A stretch of 64,000 bases of DNA from CAYJAY01 sp964370715 (GTDB lineage Bacteria > Bacillota > Clostridia > Oscillospirales > Ruminococcaceae), in contig CAYJKJ010000011.1 of NCBI GenBank assembly GCA_964370715.1, positions 1 through 64,000 on the forward strand, in the 5' to 3' direction. A model generated the notes under the pieces. It saw only the letters and a list, made by a program, of their open reading frames with translations. It had not been told where the DNA came from and did not search any database. The translations under genes were made by a program, and so were the position numbers. Each line of letters opens with the position of its first letter. Within the stretch, counting starts at the first letter, position 1. Shown here piece by piece: positions 42,599 to 50,183 of this stretch.

Positions 42599-43450
42599 AT
42601 GCCGGAAAAAGATTTGTTCCACCGATTAACCCTTATGTATTATCATTTGACAAAAACCGAAAAAAGAATTGCCGACTATATTATCGCCAACAAGCGCGAG
42701 GTTCAGTATATGTCGATAAACGAACTGTCAGACGCTTGCGACGTTGCCGATGCTTCGATATCTCGTTTTTGTCAAAAGATAAAATGCAACGGATTTAATG
42801 GATTTAAACTAGAGCTTGCTTCCTCGCTTGCAAACCGTTCGGTTATGCCTGAGCCTGTCGAGATACTCGACACCGATGATCCAAAAGTGTTTTATGAACA
42901 GGTTAAAAACTTTCATGTTGAAACGCTTCAAGAATCTCTAGCTCTAGTAGATCCTTTAAAAATTAACAGTGCGGTAGATTTGATTTCCTCCGCCGGAACA
43001 GTTCTCTGTGTTGGTCAAGGCGCTTCGATGATCATGGCGCAAGAAGCAGCACACCTTTTTTCAACCGTTCGAGGAAACGTTGTTGCTATGCTTGATTCCC
43101 ACATTCAAGCAACGATAGCAAGCAACCTAAATTCAAATGATATAGTTCTTTTCTTTTGTTATTCCGGCTCGACAAGGGAACTCCTCGAGATGATCGAACT
43201 AAACAAAAGCAACAACGTTAAAACGATACTTATAACAAGATATCCTAGGTCGCAAGGTGCGCTCCAAGCCGATATAGTTTTGCAATGCGGTTCAATCCAA
43301 TCCCCTCAACACATGGGTTCGGTTGGCGCTAAGATAGCCCAACTGTTTATACTAGATGTTCTGTTTTTAGAATATAGCAAAAGAAACCCCGAACAATGCA
43401 AAAAATATAAAGAAAAAATTCTTAAAGCGCTTTCAAAAAAGCATCTATAA
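42599..43450 (+). CDS. RpiR-family transcriptional regulator (HTH plus SIS domain)
   Basis: 283 residues. The N-terminal helix-turn-helix (about 1-77) has YIIANKREVQYMSINELSDACDVADASISRFCQKIKC-type organisation; a SIS sugar-phosphate-binding domain (about 120-255) contains GQGASMIMAQEAAHLF and FCYSGSTREL. Such regulators sense amino-sugar phosphates and control sialic acid or amino-sugar genes. It lies in the operon after nanA (18-base gap) and is the likely local controller. Confidence 0.92.
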   Translation: MPEKDLFHRLTLMYYHLTKTEKRIADYIIANKREVQYMSINELSDACDVADASISRFCQKIKCNGFNGFKLELASSLANRSVMPEPVEILDTDDPKVFYEQVKNFHVETLQESLALVDPLKINSAVDLISSAGTVLCVGQGASMIMAQEAAHLFSTVRGNVVAMLDSHIQATIASNLNSNDIVLFFCYSGSTRELLEMIELNKSNNVKTILITRYPRSQGALQADIVLQCGSIQSPQHMGSVGAKIAQLFILDVLFLEYSKRNPEQCKKYKEKILKALSKKHL

Positions 43451-43455
43451 ATAAT

Positions 43456-43570
43456 CTTCACCTTCGGTGAAGCTATTGGAAATACTGCTTGTCGAGCTGT
43501 CGCTCGCCATTTTGCACCGTTGGTGCAAAAATCGCAGTATTTCTAAAAATCGAAGCTTAGCGGTTATATA
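43456..43570. repeat. Structured repeat cassette, copy 1
   Basis: A short hairpin (43456-43472, CTTCACC/GGTGAAG) is followed by a 97-base body starting at 43474. The body is closed by GAAATACTGC/GCAGTATTTC and contains CGAG/CTCG and TTTTGCACC/GGTGCAAAA hairpins, i.e. it can fold as a three-way junction. The body is nearly identical to that at 43596. The whole 43451-43947 gap holds repeats and no credible gene. Confidence 0.85.
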
Positions 43571-43575
43571 AATCA

Positions 43576-43692
43576 TCTCCGCCTTTGGGCGGAGATATTG
43601 GAAATACTGCTTGTCGAGCTGTCGCTCGCCATTTTGCACCGTTGGTGCAAAAATCGCAGTATTTCTAAAAATTGAAGCTTAGCGGTTATATA
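43576..43692. repeat. Structured repeat cassette, copy 2
   Basis: Direct repeat of copy 1 at a 122-base period. The body (43596-43692) differs by very few bases, while the leading hairpin (43576-43595, CTCCGCC/GGGCGGAG) differs on both arms so that pairing is kept around the same CTTTG/CTTCG-type loop. Confidence 0.85.
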
Positions 43693-43719
43693 TTGCGCAT
43701 CTGCCTTTGGCAGGCGCAT
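43693..43719. repeat. Third cassette-type hairpin
   Basis: TGCGC and CTGCC pair with GGCAG and GCGCA around a CCTTTGG-type tip, the same design as the hairpins of copies 1 and 2 with another stem sequence. The cassette body that should follow is interrupted by the inverted hairpin pair at 43739. Confidence 0.6.
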
Positions 43720-43738
43720 TTAGATTTTTATACGCCGT

Positions 43739-43844
43739 GTAGGGAATGCATTGTATGCATTCCGAAATGCAAAATACGAAATGCGAAAACCAAAATCGGC
43801 ATAGCGCACCAGAAATGGCGGAACGCATACAATGCGTTCCCTAC
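43739..43844. repeat. GTAG-footed inverted hairpin pair (REP/BIME-like element), copy 1
   Basis: 106 bases. The left end is GTAG followed by the hairpin GGAATGCAT-tgt-ATGCATTCC; the right end is the mirror image, GGAACGCAT-aca-ATGCGTTCC followed by CTAC. Ends match over 12 of 13 bases. A GTAG foot next to a hairpin is the signature of REP sequences mobilised by RAYT transposases (established in other bacteria). One GGCGGAACGCATAC unit lies inside. Confidence 0.7.
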
Positions 43845-43850
43845 GATTTA

Positions 43851-43910
43851 CTCCGTTGGTGCAAAAATCGCAGTATTTCTAAAAATCGAAGCTTCATTGC
43901 GCATCTGCCT
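43851..43910. repeat. Cassette remnant, 3' half plus start of another hairpin
   Basis: CCGTTGGTGCAAAAATCGCA and the following TATTTCTAAAAATCGAAGCTT repeat the 3' half of the cassette body, then TGCGCATCTGCC repeats the start of the third hairpin. The BIME-like element sits between this remnant and its missing 5' half. Confidence 0.75.
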
Positions 43911-43947
43911 TATGTTCCAAACATTATATTAAAAAAAGAGGTATCAA

Positions 43948-44580
43948 ATGAACCGAAAACACATTTTGCTTTATGGAGATTCAAACACATGGGGCTACAA
44001 CGCCGAAACACAAGGAAGATTTTCCGATGATGAGCGTTGGGGAAACCTCCTTGCTGAAATGCTGGGCGACGAATATGATGTTGCGCAAAACGGATTAAAC
44101 GGAAGAACCACCGTTTTTGATGACCCTCTAACCGAAGATCTCAGCGGCCTTGCTCATATAAGGGTGGCGCTCGCTTGCCATGCACCGCTCGAGATAGTTG
44201 TTATAATGCTTGGAACAAATGATTGCAAACAAAGATTTAACGCCACCCCCGAAAACATCGTTCGTGGGGTCGAAAACGTTGTTCAAAAAGCAAGGAGCTA
44301 TGATTATCTTTGCGGCGAAAAAAGAATTATTATTGTCGCTCCAATTAACATTGATGACAGAATATGCAACACCGAAATGTTTGGCATGATGGGAGAGGGT
44401 TGCGCCGAAAAATCCCAAAAACTGCCTGAACTTTTGGAAGCGAAAGCGAAAGAACTCGGTTGCGAATATCTTAATGCAAACGACTTTGTCACCCCTATAA
44501 CGGCGGACTATATGCATTTTGACCTTAAAAGCCAGCAGCCGTTTGCAACCGCTTTGTATAAAAAGATAAAAGGAGTTTAA
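43948..44580 (+). CDS. SGNH/GDSL hydrolase, likely sialate O-acetylesterase
   Basis: 210 residues, cytoplasmic (no signal). Intact catalytic blocks: LLYGDSNTWGYNAE (Ser near residue 9), the Gly/Asn block AQNGLNGRT, VVIMLGTNDCKQRF near residue 90 and the C-terminal Asp/His pair in YMHFD near 190. The blocks resemble arylesterase/lysophospholipase-like members. Its position just before the epimerase in the sialic acid locus suggests removal of O-acetyl groups from imported sialic acid; substrate is inferred. The epimerase starts 4 bases later. Confidence 0.82.
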   Translation: MNRKHILLYGDSNTWGYNAETQGRFSDDERWGNLLAEMLGDEYDVAQNGLNGRTTVFDDPLTEDLSGLAHIRVALACHAPLEIVVIMLGTNDCKQRFNATPENIVRGVENVVQKARSYDYLCGEKRIIIVAPINIDDRICNTEMFGMMGEGCAEKSQKLPELLEAKAKELGCEYLNANDFVTPITADYMHFDLKSQQPFATALYKKIKGV

Positions 44581-44584
44581 TTAA

Positions 44585-45778
44585 ATGCAAAATTTAAACG
44601 AACTACACGCCTTTGTTAAGTCGGAACTTGACAAGAGCATTGATTTTTGGGTTAAAAACGGATTTGACAAAAAAAACGGCGGTATGTATACCTGCCTAGA
44701 CCAAACAGGCGAAATCTATTCAACCGACAAATCGGTTTGGATGCAAGGGCGAACAGCATATACCTTCGCTTATCTTTGCAACACATATGGCGAAAAAAAA
44801 GAATGGCACGATATCTCTAAATCCTGCCTTGATTTTCTCGAAAATCATTGTATAAATCACGATGCCGGCGGCAGAATGTATTTCACCGTCACCGCCGAAG
44901 GCTTGCCGTTGCGCCAACGCCGCTACTGCTTTTCCGAAGGGTTCTATGCTATTGCAAACGCCGAATACTACGCTTTGACCAAAAAGCCGGAATACCTCGA
45001 AAGAGCCAAAAAAGCTTATAATCTTATATATCAACTTAACAACGGACTAATCAAAGACCCCACAGGGTTTTCGAGCAAGACTATCGAAACAACGAGAAGC
45101 GGAAGAGCGCTTGCAAACCCGATGATCTTTTTAAACATAAGCAATGTTCTTTGCCGAGTGGACCCCGAAAACAGCGAGCTTTATGATACCTATTGCGACG
45201 AATGCGTTGAACAAATTTTGAAATACCATCGCAAAAAAGAACTTAAAGCAACTCTCGAAACGGTTGGATTAAACGGCGAATTTATGAAAGATATAACCGC
45301 CGGAAGGGTGGTTAGCCCCGGACACGATATCGAATGTGCTTGGTTTTTGATGGAATATGCCAACCGCAAAGGCGATAAAGAGCTTTATAATGAGGGGTTA
45401 AGCATAATAAAAGATGCTCTTGATATGGGATGGGATAACGAATATGGCGGTATTCTTTATTTTATCGATTGCCTTGGGAAACCTCCCGAAGCTTATGAAC
45501 ACGACATGAAACTATGGTGGCCCCATAACGAAGCGTTGATTGCGCTTTTGATGGCATATAAAGACACAAAGCAACAATACTATCTCGATTGGCTGTTAAA
45601 GGTTGCGAACTACTGCAAGCAATATTTCACCGACGAAAAAAATGGCGAATGGTTTGGATATCTTCGCCGAGACGGAAAGCCAACACAACCCTCCACCAAA
45701 GGAAGCACCTTTAAAGGGCCTTTCCATCTTCAACGTTGTTTGATAATGCTAGACTTAATGCTAACCGAAATATTGTAA
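44585..45778 (+). CDS. N-acylglucosamine 2-epimerase
   Basis: Interconverts N-acetylmannosamine and N-acetylglucosamine. 397 residues, an (alpha/alpha)6 barrel like renin-binding protein. MQGRTAYTFAYL near residue 49, RYCFSEGFYAIANAEY near 117, the His in SPGHDIECAWFLMEY near 242 and WWPHNEALIALLMAY near 315 match the family. It would act on the product of the lyase directly, replacing the phosphate-dependent NanE route. Strong ribosome binding site AAAGGAG. Confidence 0.93.
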   Translation: MQNLNELHAFVKSELDKSIDFWVKNGFDKKNGGMYTCLDQTGEIYSTDKSVWMQGRTAYTFAYLCNTYGEKKEWHDISKSCLDFLENHCINHDAGGRMYFTVTAEGLPLRQRRYCFSEGFYAIANAEYYALTKKPEYLERAKKAYNLIYQLNNGLIKDPTGFSSKTIETTRSGRALANPMIFLNISNVLCRVDPENSELYDTYCDECVEQILKYHRKKELKATLETVGLNGEFMKDITAGRVVSPGHDIECAWFLMEYANRKGDKELYNEGLSIIKDALDMGWDNEYGGILYFIDCLGKPPEAYEHDMKLWWPHNEALIALLMAYKDTKQQYYLDWLLKVANYCKQYFTDEKNGEWFGYLRRDGKPTQPSTKGSTFKGPFHLQRCLIMLDLMLTEIL

Positions 45779-45779
45779 C

Positions 45780-45808
45780 TTGAATGTTTTATCTTTTTCG
45801 GGTATAAT
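45780..45808 (+). promoter_or_regulatory. Promoter of the second pilin gene
   Basis: TTGAAT (45780-45785), 17-base spacer, TATAAT (45803-45808), directly after the epimerase stop. Confidence 0.65.
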
Positions 45809-45839
45809 AAAGAAAATACTAGTCTAGAGGAATATGAAT

Positions 45840-46415
45840 ATGAAATCCGTCACCAAGAATAAAGGTTTCACATTGGTGGAACTTATAATTGTAGTTGCTA
45901 TTATTGCGGTTTTAGCAGCTGTTCTCGCTCCACAGTATCTAAGATATGTTGAAAGAGCAAGGCAATCAAACGACCTGCAAGTTGCAACCAACTACATGAG
46001 AGCCGCAACGGTTGCGGTAAGCGACCTTTCTGTAGGATATCATACTGCTACCGCTGAGTGGTATGGATTTAAATGGGGTTATTCGACAGGAGGTGTCGAC
46101 GAGATGAATATGCACGTCGGCACAGCACCTTTATACTCAGGTGTTCCCAATATCTATGGTCCTAGCGGAACAAACAGAGATGCCTTAATGCAACATGAAG
46201 TTGCAAGAACGATGGGTTGGGTAAATGATAAAGATGAGCATGATCCTGACCTGATTGATAGACCTCAATCGGAAGCTGCTCAGCGCGTACCCGGCGGCGA
46301 TATGAATTCTTTTGTTTTTTATATAAATGTCAGAACCGGCGAAATAATGGTTGATAAAAACAAAAGCGCAAACTGGGTTAATATAATCGGAGTTAACGCT
46401 CCGTTAACCCCCTAA
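45840..46415 (+). CDS. Type IV pilin-like protein, second copy
   Basis: About 191 residues. MKSVTKNKG is cleaved before FTLVELIIVVAIIAVLAAVLA, with Glu5 conserved; the next helix RYVERARQSNDLQVATNYMRAA closely parallels that of the pilin at 36178, while the globular part differs (Trp/Gly/Pro rich, ending MNSFVFYINVRTGEIMVDKN). The ATG at 45840 is 8 bases from AGAGGA; the earlier ATG at 45834 is too close. It is a one-gene unit with its own promoter and terminator. Confidence 0.9.
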   Translation: MKSVTKNKGFTLVELIIVVAIIAVLAAVLAPQYLRYVERARQSNDLQVATNYMRAATVAVSDLSVGYHTATAEWYGFKWGYSTGGVDEMNMHVGTAPLYSGVPNIYGPSGTNRDALMQHEVARTMGWVNDKDEHDPDLIDRPQSEAAQRVPGGDMNSFVFYINVRTGEIMVDKNKSANWVNIIGVNAPLTP

Positions 46416-46450
46416 TCAAACTTCTTCAAAGCAATATTTCAGAATAAACC

Positions 46451-46490
46451 AAAGTAGGCAGAATTAAAATGCTTCTGCCTACTTTTTTTA
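46451..46490 (+). terminator. Terminator after the second pilin gene
   Basis: Thirteen-pair stem, 46451-46463 with 46473-46485 (GTAGGCAGAA/TTCTGCCTAC), then TTTT. A further AACCC/GGGTT hairpin at 46502-46530 follows between the convergent genes. Confidence 0.88.
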
Positions 46491-46560
46491 TAGCTATTTT
46501 TTAACCCCCTCGAAAAACTCGAGAGGGTTATTTATTACTGCCGACATATTTATTGCTCTG

Positions 46561-48306
46561 TTATTCGTCTGTTTGTTGTTCCTCGTTCTCTAGGTCTACT
46601 GTTTCCTCAATCGAAACAACAACTTCCATTTCTTCAGCGGCTTTCTCGATTATCATTAATCCCTCTGCCATAACACTCTTTTGTTTATCAGAAAAACTGT
46701 TTGCAGTTATCGAAACGGTGTCTCCTATATCTGCTAGAACTACATCGCTGTCGAGAGAGGCTATTATCGAGAAATAAACATCGCTATCTTCAAGATTAAC
46801 AAAATAATATGAATTGCCGTCGACCACCGCCGAGCGGATATCCGCTATCATTCCCTCATATGAAGAGGTCGTTCCCTCTTGTTGGTCTTGGTCGGGCGAC
46901 CCCGAGGAGAGGTTGTTTTGTTGAAGCAGCCTTAGATATTCCTGTTCGCACTGTTCAACGGTAGCTCCTGTTGCAACTATTTGATACTGCTCAACGTTTA
47001 CCATAGCATACATCTTAACGAGTTGTGAGTTGTCTTTAAGAGCCATGAAATAGGTTGGTTGCCCCTCAACGTTTAACAATAGCGGGAACGTTGCGATATA
47101 TCGAAGATGTTGAACCACCCCTTCGGCTGAAAGTTGCGCCGAAACTTCGGTAGCCCCCGCCGCTTCATAGAACTTTGTTTCTTTTGTTCTTTGGTTGGTC
47201 AATATAAATCCAATATTCGATTGGTCCGCCATAACCGATGTTATGCCGGTGTAGACATATATATCGTCGTCAAGAGCTATATAGTTGTGGCCCTCTGTCG
47301 TGACGGTAACTTCTTGTTGACCAAATATCGAGTTCAAAAATCCGTTTACATAACGCCCATGGTAGTTATACTGTTGCATAATTAGATTAGCCGAGAAAAT
47401 TCTGTCAACCCAACTTGGGACATCTTCAATGCTATAGTATGTCGATTCCCCCGTTAGCGCATTAACGAGAACAGCGCCTGTTACATCAACTCCGCCAAAA
47501 AGACCGATAGTTTTTTCGATTCTCGGAGCGATCCAATATGGCGTTTTGTCTTCATCGATCTCAAAATGAATAGAATCAAACATATAGGTTGGATATTGGA
47601 AACGTAGGTGTCGATAGATGTTTCTGCCAAAAAGTTCGCTTGGGCTATACTTAATATATTGATCCTCAAGGCGAACAACATCAACGTCTTGCGTTGTCAT
47701 ATCAACATACATATAAGCCGGTATACCCATCGTGCGGTTATTGAGCCATTTGAAAAAATCGCCATATTCAAGATATGTTACACGAACCGGTGTGTTGTCA
47801 AAATTTATCTGGGTGTAGTTGCTTGAAACGGTGAACTGGCTGACCATGTCGGAAAGTTCGCCTAGTTTTCTGTTTCCTAGTTGAACTGCGGATTGTTCGT
47901 CTACCATTGGGATTTTGTCATACGATATCTCGTCGACATCGCTTGCGAAATCCCCTGTTTCGACCGTTAAAAGGTCTCGGTATGCCGAAGCTCGAAAGAT
48001 CTCCGCCGATATAATGCTTCCGCCTATGTTGATAATGAAAAAAACAACAAAGATGATAAGCGGAATTTTGCAGTTTTTCTTAACAAAAACAAGATAGCCT
48101 TTCGGGTCTTTGAGCATCAACACCCCCGAAAGCAGCATCATCGAGATGACGTATACAGCGAGCAACATAAATATAAATCCATAAAACTGCTCCGATTGCA
48201 GGTTGATTGCCGGTAGATTAAGATAGAAATAAAAAAATCCGACAACGGCGGTTACTACTATTGAAACAACAATAGCTTTCGCTCTTGATAGGTTAAAACC
48301 GTTCAT
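46561..48306 (-). CDS. Membrane protein with three N-terminal segments and a large C-terminal domain, unknown function
   Basis: 581 residues. Hydrophobic segments at about 11-28, 41-64 and 80-102 precede a 470-residue mostly beta-type region with repeated Tyr/aromatic strands (e.g. TGAVLVNALTGESTYYSIEDVPSWVDRI cut at two points by Gly), then an acidic tail (EEMEVVVSIEETVDLENEEQ). I do not recognise a named family with certainty; similar proteins seem to occur in Firmicutes. The gene is monocistronic, convergent with the pilin and divergent from a GT-C-like gene. Likely topology places the large domain outside the cell. Confidence 0.6.
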   Translation of the reverse strand: MNGFNLSRAKAIVVSIVVTAVVGFFYFYLNLPAINLQSEQFYGFIFMLLAVYVISMMLLSGVLMLKDPKGYLVFVKKNCKIPLIIFVVFFIINIGGSIISAEIFRASAYRDLLTVETGDFASDVDEISYDKIPMVDEQSAVQLGNRKLGELSDMVSQFTVSSNYTQINFDNTPVRVTYLEYGDFFKWLNNRTMGIPAYMYVDMTTQDVDVVRLEDQYIKYSPSELFGRNIYRHLRFQYPTYMFDSIHFEIDEDKTPYWIAPRIEKTIGLFGGVDVTGAVLVNALTGESTYYSIEDVPSWVDRIFSANLIMQQYNYHGRYVNGFLNSIFGQQEVTVTTEGHNYIALDDDIYVYTGITSVMADQSNIGFILTNQRTKETKFYEAAGATEVSAQLSAEGVVQHLRYIATFPLLLNVEGQPTYFMALKDNSQLVKMYAMVNVEQYQIVATGATVEQCEQEYLRLLQQNNLSSGSPDQDQQEGTTSSYEGMIADIRSAVVDGNSYYFVNLEDSDVYFSIIASLDSDVVLADIGDTVSITANSFSDKQKSVMAEGLMIIEKAAEEMEVVVSIEETVDLENEEQQTDE

Positions 48307-48414
48307 TAATTTCCTCCAAAAAAGAATATATATATCAATTACTATATTTTTTGATATTAATTTAATTCTATACCACTAGTTTTAAAATGTCAATTTGTTA
48401 TTTCTAAATAAAGA

Positions 48415-48443
48415 TTGATGTTAAAACTAAAATAATATATAAT
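48415..48443 (+). promoter_or_regulatory. Promoter of the DUF6020-like gene
   Basis: TTGATG (48415-48420), 17-base spacer, TATAAT (48438-48443). Confidence 0.6.
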
Positions 48444-48526
48444 TATACTGATTATGACAATGTAATAAACTATTCTTGCTAAACAAGATATTTCACCAAC
48501 AAAAAATTTTAGGCGGTTCAATCCAG

Positions 48527-50176
48527 ATGAATTATAAAAACTCTATTACTTTTTCTAAAAATATATTAAAAGATTTCAAACAAAACTATAGCAAAACCGT
48601 TTCGAACTTTACCAAAACAGAAAAGTTTTTGTTTTGTTCGTTTCATCTTCTACTTTCGCTTTATATAACGCTAACACAAGTAACCCTTGTTGTTTTCAGC
48701 CTTATCCCCCATGCAGTTTTAGGGCTTATAAGCCTTGCTACTTTTGTTGTAGTTTATATTGGCCTTTTTTATCTTTCAGATTTTATAAGCAAAAAACCTA
48801 TATACTATAACGCTAAAGCTAAACCTTTCGATTTTAAGTTTGCTATTATTGTTTTTTTATTAACGGAGTTTATTGTTTTGCTAGCGTTCCTTGTTGTGTA
48901 TCCCGGGCAGACAACCACCGATGTAAATGCGCAGTGGATGCAGGTTCAAACGCTCGCCATAGATGACTGGCATCCGGCAATACACACACTCACAATGTTA
49001 TTAGCTACAAAGATCTTCAACAGCTATTCTTTAGTTGTGTTTCTTCAATGTGTTCTGTTTGGAATTTTAGTTGCCTATCTTTTGTCTACCCTCAAACGTT
49101 ATGGCTTTTCAAAAAAATTGGTTTATTTTGTTCTTGCCTTTTTGCTTATTAACAAAAACAACAACATCATAATGACCGTTGCATTAAAAGACTCTGCGTT
49201 TTCTTTGTCTGTTTTGTTTCTTTCAACCCTTCTAATACATATATATCTAACTGATGGAGAATGGCTCAAAAAGCCTCTTAACATCGCTTTGTTCTCGGTT
49301 GTTACCGCCTACACAACGATGGTTCGCCACAACGCTCTTTTGTTCACAGTTGCTGCGTTGATTATGCTTGTTATCCTCTTTAAAAAATATCGAAAGCAAG
49401 CGCTATGTTGCATAGCGATAACCCTTGTTGTTATTGGATTAATTCGAGGACCTTTGTATTCTTCTTTCGATGTAACCTATCGGGAGAACCAAACAGGTCT
49501 TGAAACTATTGGGCTTCCAATGACAATACTTTGCGATATTATGGTAACAAACCCAAACGCTCTCGACCCCGAAACAAAAAACTTCCTAAACCAAGCAACT
49601 AGCGACCAAGGTTGGATAGACGGCTACACCAAAGGAAACTTCAACTCGGTTAAGTTTAGAACCGACTTTGTTCATATATGGGCGTTCACCCCAACGGAAG
49701 ACATCTTGATGATGACATATCGAAGCATACTTAATGCAACGACAATAGCTATCAACGCCGTTATAGAGCTAACTGATATGGTTTGGAAAACAACAGGAGA
49801 GCCTGAAGGTATGCTTCATATTACAGGTCATTTCGCCGAATACCAGTCACAATACGAAACTGGGGTCGAAATTCCGCAGTCGGTAATAACTAGCGCAACA
49901 AATCTTTATACCGCAATCTTCTCGTTGGTTCCAAACTATGTTACCGAGGCTCTTTCATTTATCGGTCTGCATTTTCTCGCTATAATGTTGTTTTCCTTTT
50001 TCGCTTGCAAACAAAAAGGGATGAAAGCATTGTTGCTTGTTCTTCCGGTTATCCTTTATAACATTGGAACAATGGCGGTGCTTTGCGGCAACGATTATAG
50101 ATTTTTCCATTATAACCTTTTGATTTCCGCAGCGTTCGTTGTTGTATTTTTAGCAAAAAGAAAAAACAATTCTTAA
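48527..50176 (+). CDS. Polytopic membrane protein, DUF6020/GT-C glycosyltransferase-like
   Basis: About 549 residues with some twelve hydrophobic segments. After the third, the outside loop reads VYPGQTTTDVNAQWMQ and DDWHPAIHTL (around residues 125-155), the Asp and His-Pro arrangement seen in DUF6020 and related GT-C transferases that use lipid-linked sugars. KNNNIIMTVALKDS is another recognisable stretch. The ATG at 48527 has AGGCGG upstream; the TTG at 48476 would add 17 residues without a good site. Possibly modifies a surface glycan. Confidence 0.7.
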   Translation: MNYKNSITFSKNILKDFKQNYSKTVSNFTKTEKFLFCSFHLLLSLYITLTQVTLVVFSLIPHAVLGLISLATFVVVYIGLFYLSDFISKKPIYYNAKAKPFDFKFAIIVFLLTEFIVLLAFLVVYPGQTTTDVNAQWMQVQTLAIDDWHPAIHTLTMLLATKIFNSYSLVVFLQCVLFGILVAYLLSTLKRYGFSKKLVYFVLAFLLINKNNNIIMTVALKDSAFSLSVLFLSTLLIHIYLTDGEWLKKPLNIALFSVVTAYTTMVRHNALLFTVAALIMLVILFKKYRKQALCCIAITLVVIGLIRGPLYSSFDVTYRENQTGLETIGLPMTILCDIMVTNPNALDPETKNFLNQATSDQGWIDGYTKGNFNSVKFRTDFVHIWAFTPTEDILMMTYRSILNATTIAINAVIELTDMVWKTTGEPEGMLHITGHFAEYQSQYETGVEIPQSVITSATNLYTAIFSLVPNYVTEALSFIGLHFLAIMLFSFFACKQKGMKALLLVLPVILYNIGTMAVLCGNDYRFFHYNLLISAAFVVVFLAKRKNNS

Positions 50177-50183
50177 AACGGAG

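Noticed and set aside
43672..44030. Two overlapping frames (86 and 94 codons) in the repeat region
   Set aside because: They run through the hairpin element and cassette remnant and into the esterase gene in the wrong frame; no ribosome binding site.
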